Shown: piece by piece, positions 1 to 13,160 of the stretch | Layout: the number at the start of each line of letters is the position of its first letter | How positions within the stretch are numbered: the first letter of the stretch is position 1 | Assembly: GCA_947683425.1 (NCBI GenBank) | Contig: CANTUQ010000055.1 | Location: 11,445,501 to 11,509,500 of the forward strand | Source: Excoecaria cochinchinensis | Lineage: Eukaryota; Streptophyta; Magnoliopsida; Malpighiales; Euphorbiaceae | Length of the DNA: 64,000 nt | Reading direction: 5' to 3' | The notes under the pieces: generated by a model | What the model saw: the letters and a program-made list of their open reading frames with translations, nothing else | What the model was told of the DNA's origin: nothing | Database searches by the model: none | Program-made: the position numbers and the translations under genes

Positions 1-546
1 ATAGTTTCGATAAATCTCTAACATATGATAGCATCCGATATACATATAAATAAATAAACAAATAGCCTGACTTCATAACGATAGTGGATACGGGTACATA
101 TAGATACTGTTAAATAGTAAAAAACATATGGGGACCGGAGTCTCAAATCTTCTAGATACTAAAAGGTACCAAACATCTAGACACCCGTCAGTGCCAAACA
201 TCTTGACACCCGTCAGTGCCAAACATCTAGACACTTGTCGGTGCCAAACATCTAGCAACTGCAAATCATCTAACCCTTTATAGGCATGCCTATCTATCTA
301 CTTCTATGAACAACTCAGGCTTATAATAAACACTTTGTACACTTATCCATATACATTACTTCTATTCAACTATCATGTTATACTATTGCTCATACAACTC
401 AATAAATACATATACTAACTATATACAACTACAAACATATTCATATAGTTCACCATACAAGTACACGTACCATTATGATTCAGTCATATATCGCATGCCA
501 TATCATGTTCAATAAACATGTATACATTTAATTCCTTTATTAAACT
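1..546 (-). mobile_element. T2: left part of an interrupted LTR (Tekay/Del-like?), minus strand
   Basis: AT-rich sequence without credible genes. It aligns in order with the middle of the T1 and T3 LTRs, for example the segment around 283-345, which matches 2066-2110 in T1 and the reverse complement of 25160-25210 in T3. It also holds a short tandem stretch (about 160-255) of a motif reading GTGCCAAACATCTAGACAC. The LTR is cut at 546 by T1 and resumes at 4204; its outer end lies left of the window. Family assignment to Tekay/Del is inferred from the TGTAACACC terminus and size only. Confidence 0.7.
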
Positions 547-3500
547 TGTAACACCCCAACCCATACGTAGGCAAACCCATCCATGAGGGAGTAGGAAGCC
601 GTACGAGTAGGTGTGTTACCGGACAGAAGCGATACAAAGCGTGTAAAAATACAGAAGAATTTAAAACTTGAGGAGTACAACAGAACATACAGACTTCACA
701 AACGCACATACACCAAGCAGAAACATATAGATATGTAAATTCCCCACCATGCAACAGACATTACAGACAGACGATAAAATAGGGGAAATTCTTAATAACA
801 AATATTTACATCGCCCAAAATACTACTTCAATCTATTTACATATTATTACATATACATTTTATACAGAATTACAAAATCCAACATAAAGAAGCTGGACAA
901 AAACCAAAACTCCTAGCTCCTATGTGGCCGACCCTTGCAGATGTGCAACTCGAACCGGACCAGACCTGCCACCTGCATGGGAAAAAGAACCCGTGCTAAG
1001 CGATAACGCTTAGTGGGGAGAACATACAAGCAATATGGACGACCATTCACAATGGTCGCCAAAGCAAGTCACATACGTAAAAGGCACATGCAAATAACCA
1101 TAACAGATGGATATACAAGCTTGCATAAGAAAGCCATGCATTCAGAAGATCATACCCACATACTTATACATATTACCTGAGTACTCATCTCAATATCATA
1201 TTAAGCAAAGCCCTAAGTAGACAAAGGATCATAGTAGATACAGATATTCATGTAAAACTACCTACAAATTCTCATGCATATACTTATCGGGCTCGTCGAA
1301 AGATCAGCTAGCAACACTTCACCATATATAATCTCGTGAACAATTACACATGCAAATATCATACCAAGGTACCGTTACTTTAGCTGAAACCCATTCTCAT
1401 GCAACACAGTTACCAAGCAATAATACACTCAACTACCATACATCATTACCAGGTATCAACACATACTTTAATCATGTCACAAGATGCATACACTAAATGG
1501 AACCCAAGGTATAACATCAAATCACCACACTAGGATAAACTAGAGAGAGAGAAAGAGAGAGCGCACGCAACATAACACCATACATATATAACATTCCAAG
1601 GTCAAGAGCACATTCATACGTATTTTGATTCACATACTTATAATCACAATTGATTATATTCAAACACAGTCATAATACGGTATATATGAATAATCGCACA
1701 TAATAGGCATGTTTGAGTCACATTTAACCCAATCAGAGATTCATAATCACATTCGAATTCATAACTGATTCGCATGACTGAAATCTTACACATTTGGATA
1801 TCATATTTCATATTCATATCAGATAAAGCAAACGAAATACTTGCTGACTCGAAATAGTGGATAACGAGTAACAAACTGTACCTTACGGGTACAAATCGCA
1901 AAGCACAATCACTTTCCACATTTCAAAAGCGTTTCCCTGAACAGGATCTTAAACAAGATCCATACACATACACATAATAGGGCTCGCGAGGAACCATTCG
2001 GGGACCTGATCAGGGTCCAAATCGTTCAAAGGGCGCTGCAGCTACACTTATATAGACTCTATTAGCCATGCCTAACTATCCACTAGACTGACTCTCGCAG
2101 GTCATGCATAAAACAGATCATGTTTCGAATAACATCATATATATATATATCATCATACATAACCCATAGCATGATAGACTCATAAATAAATTCATAATGT
2201 CAGTCATGCATTGAACAATTTATATAGCAACCCAATCACACACTTTAACATTGTTCATTATTCAAGGCATATCAATATCACATGTAAGGAACCATATTAT
2301 ACCACCAATGCTCGTAAATACTAATTCATACATCGACATGCAGAATCACCAAACATTAACCTTCTAATACCTCATGCTCAATATAAACAGTCATAATATT
2401 TAATATGCATAAACCAATTATATAAACAAGGCACATTGAGCTCACGGGCTAGGCATATTACTGCAATCAGACATTAACCATTCAATCCATATTTCAGAGT
2501 ACAGCATACTATTCATCTAAAGGATCATGATATCACTTATATAAAAGCACATAAAAGTATGACATATATCATACAATAGTATAAGTTCATTCAGAAGAGA
2601 TACGAAATTCATTTAAGTTAAAACTGAGCAAAAATTCCAGAAAAATGGGTGGTGACTAACAAGGTTGGCCGGTCACGAGTCGTCACGGATGTCACCACTC
2701 ATGACAAGCCTCCTCTGTCACGAGTCGTCACGGTCGTCACCACTCGTGACAGACCTCTCTTGGCTAGTCACGAGTCGTCACGGTCGTCACCACTCGTGAC
2801 AAGCCTCCTCTGTCACGAGTCGTCACGGTCGTCACCACTCGTGACAGACCTCTCTTGGCTAGTCACGAGTCATCACGGTCGTCACCACTCGTGACAAGGC
2901 CATGGAATTCCAGACAAAAACCCAACAACATCAATTTTGTTCATACTAAACGGACATCGAAACAACATTTTTAGGCAAACCTTCCTTCTTAACACTTGTT
3001 CCCTAAGATGTTAACATTCAAATACAACAAATTTCAGATCAAGTGGACATCTATAGATTCAGATAGGATCCAAACAACCTATAATTCTCCCCTGAACCCG
3101 GCCAGAGAAGATAGCTCTACTTCATGACCATTTTTGAGATCCTTACAGGTAAAATTAGCTCAAACCTATTTCGAAGACATTTGGAGGAATATGTCTTATC
3201 TTTCAAATGGCACTGGTCTCATATCTATTGGAGTTCTAAAACTCACAATACGGCCTAATAACCGAAGAAAGGTCAAGTGCATTCTAACCCAGTTTTCACC
3301 CAAAAACCTATTCACATGCACAAACGAACAATTTAAACAACACTCACTACCATCATCCTAAATCATCAACAACAAAGCTTATATCATACATGAATATACA
3401 AAGATTCATATATATAAAGAAAATTTCCCAAACCTGGAAATCAAAGATCCAAAGTCACTTTCTAGCTTCTATCTACAATCTTTTCCTTTCCCTTGAGCTT

Positions 3501-4203
3501 CCTCTTGTTATCACCAACTTGCACAAACCAAAATCCAGAATTCTTAGTTCAAACCATAACTTAAACAAAACCAGAAGAGGAAAAAGAACTCAAATGTAGA
3601 AACCCTAAAACCCCTACTTACCTCTTCAATCTTACTTCCCAAGCTCCACCAAATCAATTCTAACTCACTCAAAACCAAGTGATTGAGCAAGAAAAGGGAA
3701 GAAAAGGAAAAGAAATGGAGAATAAGGAAGATGAAAGGGCAAAAACGTGGACTCCCTCTCCCTTACACTTAGTCTTCTTTTCACACTAAATGCACACCTA
3801 CCAATTCCACTTGCCCACTTCCTATCGGTTCACATGTCATAATCTTACAAGCCCACTTTGACTTACTCTTACATGCACCATACACCAAACAAACACAAGC
3901 ACCTCTTACAATAATATCTCCATGGTACCAAACCTAAGTCACACCCTAACATTTCCTTATAACCCACTTTTCATCCAAGGCACCATGCTCATAAATCACT
4001 CAATAAAATCTCTTAGCCCATTAACATCCTACTACCATACACTACTAGCACACCATAATAATTCCTTCACTTAATTTATTTAATTAATTTCTTAGCAAAT
4101 AAATCCTTATTATCCATATTACTCATGCATAAATTACCGAAATACGCTTCACTTAACCGACTTAGCTTGCCGATTCCGACTAGGCCCGATTTGGGGTGTT
4201 ACA
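547..4203 (-). mobile_element. T1: solo LTR, 3657 bp, inserted into T2
   Basis: Starts TGTAACACCCC and ends GGGGTGTTACA, flanked by a perfect 5-bp target duplication AAACT (542-546 and 4204-4208). Near 1000-1017 it carries GTGCTAAGCGATAACGC, whose reverse complement occurs in T3 near 25645, so the two are copies of one family in opposite orientation. There is no internal region, primer-binding site or polyprotein, so this is a solo LTR left by LTR-LTR recombination, or a single very long LTR. Short open frames inside show no recognisable protein. Minus orientation is set by comparison with T3 and T2, whose ends match in this sense. Confidence 0.85.
2664..2897. repeat. Tandem hairpin repeats in T1
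   Basis: About five copies of a palindromic block, with arms GTCACGAGT and ACTCGTGAC (for example 2717-2725 and 2742-2750) enclosing CGTCACGGTCGTCACC. Consecutive pairs repeat with a period near 97 bp. A degenerate counterpart built on TCGCGACC/GGTCACGC sits in T2 near 4441-4475, and an unrelated sequence with the same architecture is in T3 at 24571-24900. Confidence 0.8.
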
Positions 4204-5717
4204 AAACTACTTTGCCATAGCATCATTTACATATAGTTAACTTGTCAAACATTCATATACTTATTTCATAATGTTAGGCATGAATTGGACAAGTTATAGG
4301 AACTTGCAATGAAGTTCGGATGCATTTTGGGAAGGAAAAACACACAAAAACACACAAACTAGAGGAGGGTAAAGGTGGGCAATAATTCATACCAACCATG
4401 GGGTCAAAATAAGAAGGAAAATTCATCATTTAACTTGTTATGTCGCGCTCGCGACCATGGTCACGCTCGCGACAGTAGCCTCCATCAGGAGCCCTACAAG
4501 ACTGCTTTTCACCTCAAACTTGTACCGCATAAACCAACATCTAAAAGTCATTTATAGGCAAAATGTCCTCTTAACAATTGTTCCCTAGGATGTTAAGTTT
4601 CCAATGGGACAAAGTTCAGCTCATTTTGACATCTAAAACGTCAGAGATAACCTAAACAAGCTATACTGTTCCAATGAAATCGCCAGATTAGAGACACTTA
4701 TGTTTTTGCAAGTTTTAGGGGTCTTAGAGCAAGAATTAGTTCATAGTCATTTCTACGACTTTTATCGGTATGGGAGATATTGTTCTATTGGCATAAAAAT
4801 CACTTAATTTGGAGTTCTTGAACTCCATTTATGGTAGAAAAATTACACGGAAGTCTAGGACAATCTGAGCAGAGCTTTCCCTAAAACTAGGGCTCATACT
4901 TTGGTCATAATCTCATGGAAATTCAATTAACAATTTCAACACACATCAATTACACATATCAACTTATAACATTTATCAATTATCGCACCAGTACACATAA
5001 ATCCAAAACTAATCAATTATGCATTTAATCAAAGATTAACATAAAATCTAATCCCAAACCTCTTGAAGCACTCCTTCACTTCACTGCTAAGTGACCTTCT
5101 CTTTACCCTTGATTCTCTTACTTGGTTCACCAACTTTCAGCCACATGCACATACATGTATTCAAAGAACAATTAACACCTTGAACATAATTTCCAAAAGA
5201 AAAGAGAAGAAGATGAAGAAGACAAACACATACGCTTACCTTTAAGTTATCACTAGATCTCTCTCCCTAACCACTTTACTCACCACCCATGAACATGCAC
5301 GAAGAGAAGCAAGAAGAAGAAATTATAGAAATGGAAATGAGGGAAAGAGAGAGAAGTAGCCAGACTCAAAGGAAGAACAAAGTGACAGATTTTGCCACTT
5401 CCCACACTTAAATATGCATGGCAATATGAGGTGTCACTCCACAAACCATCCCAAAGCTAGGTGGCACTTCCTCAAGACAACACTTGGTTTCCACTGTGGC
5501 TCAATTAAGGTTAATTAATCTTAATTAACCTAATTAAGCTTCCACTTATACTAATCATGCAATATTACCAATTAGTCACTAAACTATTTTACTTTCTTTT
5601 AATTAAGTCCCTAATTTCTCATTTTCAATTTAATCCAAATCTGTAAACCCTAATTAACACTCACTTAATTTTGCTTTTCACACTCAATACTACTAGGGTG
5701 ATTTTCGGGATGTTACA
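4204..5717 (-). mobile_element. T2: right part of the interrupted LTR
   Basis: Continuation of the 1-546 fragment after the T1 insertion. The segment 4560-4660 aligns with T1 2970-3070 (both hold the CTTAACA-TTGTTCCCTA-GATGTTAA pattern), and its right terminus TGTTACA at 5711-5717 matches the T1 terminus. The neighbouring sequence from 5718 is the gag leader of element A, so T2 landed at the start of the A coding region. Its second target-site copy is outside the window. No genes are seen in it. Confidence 0.75.
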
Positions 5718-6520
5718 AATAGTTTACGGGGACCTCTAGACTACCTGGGTGGATTTATGATGGCTACAAAACATACATGGTTAGGATGATGCATGAATGA
5801 CATATGATGCATGGTCGTGCTATTCAGCATCCACAAACACATGCAAGAAGATAGATCCTTCCAACCTTGTTACTCCCACACACAAGGTCACGTAGTCTTT
5901 GTACTAGGTGGGTTTAATCCATAGGTTAGTGAGGAACCCAATGGATGCATATGGTGCAGGGTAAAAAACTGGCAGTATAACATCTCTTAACTACTGTGCA
6001 TACTATGTCTTTTGATCATTGTGTATTTAGGCAGTCTAAATAAATTGACATGGGCCTACCGGGGCTTGAAAGCCTTTGATTTGGTGACCAATCAATCTAT
6101 CTGGGTTTATCCAATACACAGTAATCCATACAGTAAGCATGGTATTATGGTTCATACCACCTAGTGGAAGCATCTATTTCCATTACATGAGCTTTGGTTA
6201 GGGTAATGACACTTTCAAGCTACCCAAGCATGATCCCTGCCAATGGGTCTAACTCGTCATGAGCGTAGCGACCGGTTAGGTCATCATTTAATATACCAAA
6301 TGGGAGTAGACTTGGGCTGGTGATTATTCCTAACACTTCCCCATATTGAGTGAATGTAGGGTTATGCTTCGAAAACGCACCGGGGTTAAAAGAGGGACCA
6401 AACTAGCATAGATCTAAGACTGTAATGAAATGCTATATAGTTTTGAAAAGGGATAAAATTTCAAATTAAAACTCAATTATATATTTTAACCAAGATATTT
6501 TTGAAGCGAAGTCTCAAGTA
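5718..6520 (-). other. Element A: 5' leader between primer site and gag
   Basis: Reverse complement of this stretch aligns along its length with the leaders of F (34435-35260) and G (40801-41630). Shared blocks include the one encoding GGTGATTATTCCTAACACTT (6319-6338) and the block at the gag start, CCATCAT preceded by a pyrimidine-rich run ending in AG (5763-5775). It is non-coding and holds only short spurious frames. The gag gene that should follow on the minus strand is displaced by T2 and lies left of the window. Confidence 0.75.
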
Positions 6521-6538
6521 TTCCCAGTGGAGTCGCCA
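6521..6538 (-). promoter_or_regulatory. Primer-binding site of element A (tRNA-Arg type, decayed)
   Basis: Minus strand reads TGGCGACTCCACTGGGAA. The intact sites in F and G read TGGCGACTCCGCTGGGGA, which is complementary to the 3' end of plant tRNA-Arg(ACG) including CCA. Two mismatches here fit an old element. One base separates it from the LTR end (TCGCA). Confidence 0.7.
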
Positions 6539-6539
6539 C

Positions 6540-8183
6540 TGCGACGCGAGCCGAATCCTGGATGACCCCAAAGACCCGCTTTTAGGGTGTTCGAGAGAGG
6601 TTCATAAGACTTGTAATGATTATAAGGGCATCTATTTTGGGCAACAAGAGGTGTTTTGGAGTTGCCACCCAATAAAAATTTGGGAAAGTTCATCTAGCCT
6701 CACTGAGCCTAAGACAATGCATATATGTCTATTTTAGGCGACGAGATATATCTTGAAATTTCCATCCCAATGGAATATTGGAAATGGTTTATCTAATCCC
6801 GTAAAACCTAAGACGGTGCATATTAGTCTATTTTAGGCGATGCGAGATATTTTGGAATTCCCATTCCGATAGAATATTGGAAATGGTTCAACTAATCTCG
6901 AGAATCCTAAGACGATGCATGCTAGTCTATTTTGAGCAACAAGAGATATTTTGGAATTGCCTTCTAAATAGAACATTGGAAAGGTTCATCTAACCTCATA
7001 AAACCTAAGACCAGAGAGAGTTCGGGACTCCACTCTTATTCATACCTTGGTTAAAGTTATAATTATGTTTTGAATTTTAACTTTCATTCCTTTTCTCATA
7101 CAGTTTAATGCAAGTAATTAAAGTGCAGATCAATCACATAATGGAAAGCAGTAAACAAAAGCAAAGTAAATCAAAGTAACTAAAAATACCATAAATTACA
7201 ACAAAACTAGAGGCGAAATACAACCCCTAATGTAAATGAGTAGAAAAAGAAATCAACCATTAAATGGGGTATTTGTCATGTTGGAGGACATTGGTCCTCG
7301 CATGCGTGCTTCAAAAAATGGCATCAGTAATGGAAATTTATTTGGATAGGAAAGTAAGGACTTTGGTCCCATTTTATTTAGAGAAAAACTAGTTCGTTTG
7401 TAGAAATACTTTTCCCTTTTTATATCAGCGAGCTCAGAAATAATATTTATAATAAATAAAGATTAAGAAAAAAAATGAGAGAGAACAGGGTGGAAGAAAT
7501 GAATCGTATTGACATTTTCGCATCATTCTAATTAATTCCCTCTTCCTAGCAGCCAATGCTCGATAAAATAAAGAAAACTCACAAAAAATGAATAATATGT
7601 TAGCAGAATAACAAAATGGAACAATAATGGAAATAATTAATAGAAATAAAATAAATAATAAGGAAAGAGTGAAATGAATTACCTAAAAAAGTAGAAATGA
7701 AGTTTAAAAGACGGAATGAAGGAAATAACAAAGAAATGAAGGAAAGAAGCCCAGGGATGGCTAGACCGCACGAGCGACAGGCGTCCCTGGGGTGGCCAAC
7801 GGGCAAAAGAAGCTCCTCGCTATGGCCCATTGCTCGCTTGAGCGACGGCCGTCGATGAGGCCTTCAGCCCGCCGGTCAGCTACAGACCTCAAAAAATGGG
7901 AAAAAATAAATAAAAATCAAACTTTTCACTTTTAATCCCTTTTTTATGTAATAAATTATGAATAAATTATGAAAATGATAAAAATTAGTAAATTAAAATG
8001 AATTAATTCACATTTAGTCCATAATGTTTAACCTCAGAAAGTTGATTTTCGGAAGGTAGAAGTCATGTGAAGTTCCCATGAACTCGTAAGAGTTGGTTGA
8101 CCGATAAAAATGTTTTAGGATAGTTTCTTTAGTAAAATTGCTTCTTTCGAGTGATTTGAAATTTTAAGAAAACAAACCAAGGG
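6540..8183 (-). mobile_element. Element A: 5' LTR, interrupted by element B
   Basis: Minus-strand LTR ending CGTCGCA next to the primer site. It carries the family landmarks in the expected order: four decayed copies of the U5 block with CCAAT-loop-ATTGG next to GGAGTTGCC (6655-6990), the hairpin with loop CGAAATACAA (7209-7228), the GGAC-ATTG-GTCC boxes (7284-7299, 7358-7369), a GC-rich block (7740-7880) and the CCTCAGA block near 8033. The LTR stops at 8183 where the end of the B LTR begins; its remaining 5' part must lie beyond B. No genes. Confidence 0.7.
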
Positions 8184-9415
8184 TGATGCTTGCCGAACCT
8201 AGCAAAGGCCCTCGTTTAGGAGACCCGCTTTTAGGGCTTGAGCGATTGGTTCGCGTCTTTTGATCTTGGGTGCCATGAGACATCTTGGAATCCCTACCCA
8301 ATAGAACATTGGGGGAGTTCATCTAGCCTCATGGTACCTTTAGGCACCTTTGAGGTATTTTGGAGTCGCCACACAATTTACGAGAAATTGGGAAAGGTCA
8401 TCTAACTTCTGTGGTCTAAACCAGAGATGGTATTCGGAACTTCACTCTTATTTATGTCTTGGTTAATTATAAATGAGTTTTTAGATTCATAAAACTCCAC
8501 CTCTCATCTCGCACAATTAATGCATTTAATTTAAAAGCACATTGCAGGCATTCGAAAGCAATAAATAAAAGCAATAAATAAAGCAATAAATAAAGCGGTA
8601 AAGAAAGCAGTAAACACATCAAGCACCCAATTACAAAGGAGAAATTGGGACAGAATACAATCCCAAGTGAAAGAAAGCCCAAGTGAAATTAAAATGGAAA
8701 TAGGGACGGAATACAATCCCAAATAAAAGTTAAATAACATTGCCCCAAAAATAATTAATTACAAGGGCCCTAAGATATATGAACATAAATTTAGAGCAAA
8801 CAAACAAAGTCAAGTATAAAAAAATGATATACATAAATTAGGATATTTATTTGGTTCAGGAACATTGGTTCCTTTACGCTCAATTAAAGAGAGATCGAAG
8901 AGTTATTCGATTGTTAGATTAAAAACCGGGACGAGTGATCCGATATTTGGAAAACTTTACTCTTCATTTTATTCGTGACATTTTTCATTCCTTATCTAAA
9001 TTGAGGGATATTGGTCCCAATTTTATTAATAAAATCCCAATTTAGTTATAAAAATATTTTTGTGATTTTTTATCTTACACGTGCATAAAATGAAATTATT
9101 TTATTTGCAAAGCAAGCACAAACACAAATAGGGGATAGGAAAGGTCTCACCCAAGCAATATGGTCTCCTACGCGTCGTGACCCCTCCGTGTGGTCACGAG
9201 AATACTCACACAAGGCAAATTACATTTAAATCGCAAACAAAGAATGACATTAAAAATGTTAATAACAATCCTAAAATCAAACAAATAAATATAAGGACAA
9301 GATAAATATAAGACATATTAATTCAATATACAAATAATTCACATGCAAAGGAAAATTAAAAATAAGTCATGCAAAAACCTAAAAATAATAATAAGATTAA
9401 TGACAAAGTAATGAC

Positions 9416-9429
9416 AATAACAACAATAA

Positions 9430-9495
<66 letters not shown>

Positions 9496-9540
9496 AATGA
9501 TAAAGAGAAAAAGACAACAGTAAAACACAATAATAATAAC

Positions 9541-9593
<53 letters not shown>

Positions 9594-9648
9594 TGATGAT
9601 GATGATGATGATAAAAAGAAAAAGACAAAAGTAAAACACAACAACAAC

Positions 9649-9691
<43 letters not shown>

Positions 9692-9699
9692 GGATGATG

Positions 9700-9777
<78 letters not shown>

Positions 9778-9778
9778 G
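9416..9778. repeat. (AAT)n / (AAC)n / (ATG)n microsatellite in the B LTR
   Basis: Compound trinucleotide tract: AAT runs at about 9428-9460, 9540-9590, 9645-9690 and 9703-9776, with AAC (9461-9490) and ATG (9591-9612) segments. Homopolymer-like peptides predicted from it are not genes. It lies just downstream, in LTR orientation, of the conserved GAGGGTAAA motif. Confidence 0.95.
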
Positions 9779-10332
9779 CAGTAGCATGGTAATAATAGCA
9801 AAAATGGAGGCAAAGATGGCATTAACAGCGGCGGAATATTAACAATAACAATAATAAATAAAATAAAATGAGATGAAGAAAATGGGCTCAAGAATGTTTA
9901 CCCTCAGAATTTATAGAGTGGAGAAATTATGTCTTAATCCGTCCTTCTTGTCGATTTTGCGGTGGCAAAACACCGAAAATATTTAAGAAAACCTAATTTT
10001 TAACACAAAAAAGACTCAAATATGATTTTTGCTGGAGTGATCAAGCCAAGGAAATTAATTTTCCTTGCTCAAGTCAAACCAAGAATCAAAATCCTTTTAG
10101 ATGAAGAAAATTAAATCTCAGATTTTTGAAACCCCTTTTTTATTTTCTCGTTTGCCTCTCCCTAAGCAAGCAAAAACCCTTTTTTTTATTGTGGAAGCAC
10201 CCCCCCCCCCCCCCCAAAGAAAATGAAGACACAGACCCTTTTAATTTCTTCATCTCCTAGAAAGGAAAAAACCAAACTAACTTTCTAATTTTATATTTTT
10301 AAAATAACACCAAAATATGAAAAAAAAAAAAG

Positions 10333-10425
10333 ACCTGATTTTTGCAGTCCCTGGACTGCAAAAATCAGGTGAGAAAGCATCAGGTGCGGCCTCGTGTGAG
10401 GTTGCATCTCACTAAAGTGAGATGC
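10333..10425. repeat. Promoter-side palindromes of the B LTR
   Basis: A perfect 18-bp inverted repeat separated by CT occupies 10333-10370 (left arm begins ACCTGATTTTTGCAG). A second palindrome, GCATCTCACT-AA-AGTGAGATGC, lies at 10404-10425, followed by a third, looser one to about 10465. No protein is encoded. Confidence 0.85.
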
Positions 10426-10929
10426 GGCCTCGTGTGAGGCCACATCTCACCAAAGTGAGATGTGTGCCTCACGTCGTTTGGCCGCACAAATGCACAACAA
10501 AACCATTTGTTTTTTAAATCTTTTAATCAATATTTTTTTATGATTTTTAATTAATTAATTTAATTCCCTTTTTTAAATATATATATTTTTTAATCAAAAA
10601 TTTTGATATATATAAAAATAACACTTCCTAATTTTTTAATTTAATTTTTTTGTAATATTTTTTTTTATAATTTTTGTTAAATATTTATTTATCTATTTTT
10701 ATTTATAAAGAATAAGGGTCTCGACAAGGGAAACATCATCTTCGACATTTTTGCCTGAAAATAGGCGATGCTTTCATCATCAGGTAATCCTGATCTCGGG
10801 ACCTGGTGTCTACAGTTGCCCCCAATTTTGGGGAACCTAGAACTTAGGTGCTTGAATGAGCCAAAATTCAGAAAAATGAACGAAGCGCGTACCTGAGGCG
10901 GCGACCTTCCTACAGCACTGTCGTCTATG

Positions 10930-12003
10930 ATCATCGTCCTCCTATGTCGAGTCTTCTCAAGACCCCCGAAATGCGAGTACCATCCTCGAATGGCGAAGTG
11001 CCGAGCTTGCTCCAGACTTACAAAGCACGGGATTGTTTCTCCTGAATTGCACCGAGTCATCTTAGACTTATAAAGTGCAGGTGCCATCCTCAAATGGCGA
11101 TGCGCTGAGTCTACTCGAGACTTACAAAGCATGGGATTGTTTCTCCTGAACTACACCGAGTCATCTCAGACTTATAAAGTGCGGGTGCCATCCACAAATG
11201 GCGATGCGCTGAGTCTACTCGAGACTTTAGAATATTTTGGAAAAATTTAACGCTCTGAAGGATAATGAGAATGCCTTAGAAAAAGGTCTTAAAGATAATG
11301 ATCCGAACAGACTGAGAATGCCTTGGAAAAAAGGATTTAAAGGTAATGCTCCAAAGAGACTGAGAATGCCTTGAAAAGAAGGACTTAAAATGCTCCGAAG
11401 AGACTGAGAATGCATTAGAAAAAGGACTAAGAGATAATGCTCTGAAGAGACTGAGAATGCCTTAAAAAAAAGGACTTAAAGGTAATTCTCCGAAAAGACT
11501 AAGAATGCCTTAGAAAAAGGACTTAAAGATAATGTTTCAAAGAAACTGAGAATGTCTCGGAAAAAAGACTAAGAGATAATGCTCCGAAGAGACTGAGAAT
11601 GCCTTAAAAAAAAGGACTTAAAGGTAATGCTCCGAAAAGACTGAGAATGCCTTGGTAAAAGGACTAAGAGATAATGCTCCGAAGAGAATGAAAATTCCTT
11701 GAAAAAAAGGACTTAAAGGTAATGCTCCAAAGAGACTGAGAATGCCTTGGAAAAAGGACTAAGAGATAATGCTCCGAAGAGACTGAGAATGCCTTGAAAA
11801 AAAGGACTTAAAGGTAATGCTCTGAAGAGACTGAGAATGCCTCGGAAAAAGGACTTAATGATAATGCTCCGAAGAGACTGAGAACACCTTGGAAAAAGGA
11901 CTTAAGGGTAATGCTCAAAAGAGACTGAGAATGCCTTTAAAAAAAGGACTTAAAGGTAATGCTCCGAAGAGACTGAGAATGCCTCGAAAAAAGGAGTTAA
12001 AGA
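10930..12003. repeat. Two tandem arrays in the B 3' region
   Basis: The first array (about 10930-11225) has units near 110-125 bp containing GAGACTTACAAAGCATGGGA and CAAATGGCGATGCGCTGAG. The second (about 11226-12003) repeats a 46-48 bp unit built on AATGCTCCGAAGAGACTGAG and GGACTTAAAGGTA, at least 16 copies with scattered changes. Neither resembles the arrays of D/F, E or G. Confidence 0.9.
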
Positions 12004-12594
12004 TAATGGCATGTAAAATGTATGTGCAAAGCTATACGCACAAATCATGCTAGGGATTAATGTGCGAAAATTATGTGTACACAACTCTACGTGTAAAAGA
12101 TTAAATGCACATGATATGTGCTTGTGCTATGCATGCTAGACATGTGCAAAGAATTATATGTTGCAAGTACGCAGAGATTATGTGCGCGAAATGTGTGCGA
12201 AGGATTGCATATGCAAGATATATACACAGTTCATGCATATGTGAATGCACATTGGGCATCGTCATATGCCTTGCACGTGTAAAGTTATGCAAAGAGATAT
12301 GCGAAAGATTGTAACGTGGAATGCAAGTGAAATGCAAAAATGGATAGACCACATCCTAGGTAGTTAAGGGACTCATTGAGGATACTGTTCATACTATCTT
12401 ATGGCCCCAGTGATATAGAAGAGTATCATCTTGGCTTAGGAACTTTGACCCATAATCATTTCAGAGAGAACCGTCTAGTGTGCATCTTCGCCCCTCGGTC
12501 AACGAGCATGCACCCTTTTGCTATGAGCCGTACAACATCTTGCCCCCATGATTCTAACTCATGCTCTGCATTATGCACTTTGTACCCGAAGGGA

Positions 12595-12915
12595 GGTCAT
12601 CCTAAGTAATGCCGCCTTATCGCTTCAAGTATCGGAGGTCATTGATTAAAGGTAGTGCGTCCTTTATGGATTTTCACATTAGCTTTTCTTTACGAGAGAT
12701 GCGTCCCTTTTGGGGATTTTTACATAACTCTATGCCTTATTTTTGCCTAAAATGGACCCAACCTAATCCAACGGCTTTTATTCATTTCATTTTTTATAGG
12801 ACAGACTGCCTATTTCCAAGTTCTCACCCTGCCCTTTGGCCTAACTTTTGCTTAGAGAGCCAATCACGGTTTTCACCTCTAACGGCTTTTTATTTTTTTT
12901 AAGGGTAGGATGAGA
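12595..12915 (-). other. Relic of the antisense-gene intron in B
   Basis: Contains two copies of GATGCGTCCCTT-type blocks with GGATTTTCACA, a T-rich run before AAGG (12889-12904) and the ATCACGGTTTTCACCTCTAACGG block. The same blocks lie in D (26500-26805), F (58060-58330, reverse complement) and, in G, within and beside the intron of the antisense gene (48963-49135). In B, D and F no coding exon flanks it. Confidence 0.6.
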
Positions 12916-13160
12916 AGCATTTGTCAAATGAAGTTTTATCATCACGGCCCTGTATGAAGCTTGTCCCAGCATATGCCCTTATGCATGTCACAGGTTTCTC
13001 TTGACCATTTAATCGCATATTCATGCCTAGCTTATGCATGTCTTCCTATTTATATGCACCGTATAGCAACAACGATAATCATGTCTAGACATGTGGTGCA
13101 AAAGCACAAGTTTTATTCAATCTTAGAGAGTAACACTTCGGGTGCATTCGACTCCTGTTA

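Larger units (their letters stand above)
8184..10814 (-). mobile_element. Element B: 3' LTR (2631 bp)
   Basis: On the minus strand it runs from TGTAGACACCAGGTCCC (10814) to a decayed end near 8184. It carries a U5 hairpin and second primer core (8362-8385), two copies of the TTGTATTC-loop hairpin (8645-8666, 8703-8720), the box AGGAAC-ATTG-GTTCCT (8858-8873), the GAGGGTAAAC splice-donor-like motif (intron side from 9901), an (AAT)n tract and the promoter-side palindromes at 10333-10425. The adjacent 10815-10830 is the conserved polypurine-end sequence, so this is the 3' LTR. Probable target copy AAGGG at 8179-8183. Confidence 0.75.

Noticed and set aside
547..5717. Host genes in the low-coding left end
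   Set aside because: Only short frames without domains; the sequence is accounted for by T1 and T2 LTR similarity.
9339..9891. Long open frames rich in Leu, Tyr, Ile or Cys in the AAT tracts (also near 30160-31700)
   Set aside because: They are readings of trinucleotide microsatellites; no start context, domain or conservation.
6540..10814. A single 4.3-kb LTR for element A/B
   Set aside because: The LTR landmarks occur twice in the same order (6540-8183 and 8184-10814), so two LTRs, one inserted in the other, fit better; the boundary at 8184 is less certain than the others.
11230..12003. CRISPR-like appearance of short regular repeats in B
   Set aside because: Direct tandem repeats without unique spacers, in a plant retrotransposon 3' region.
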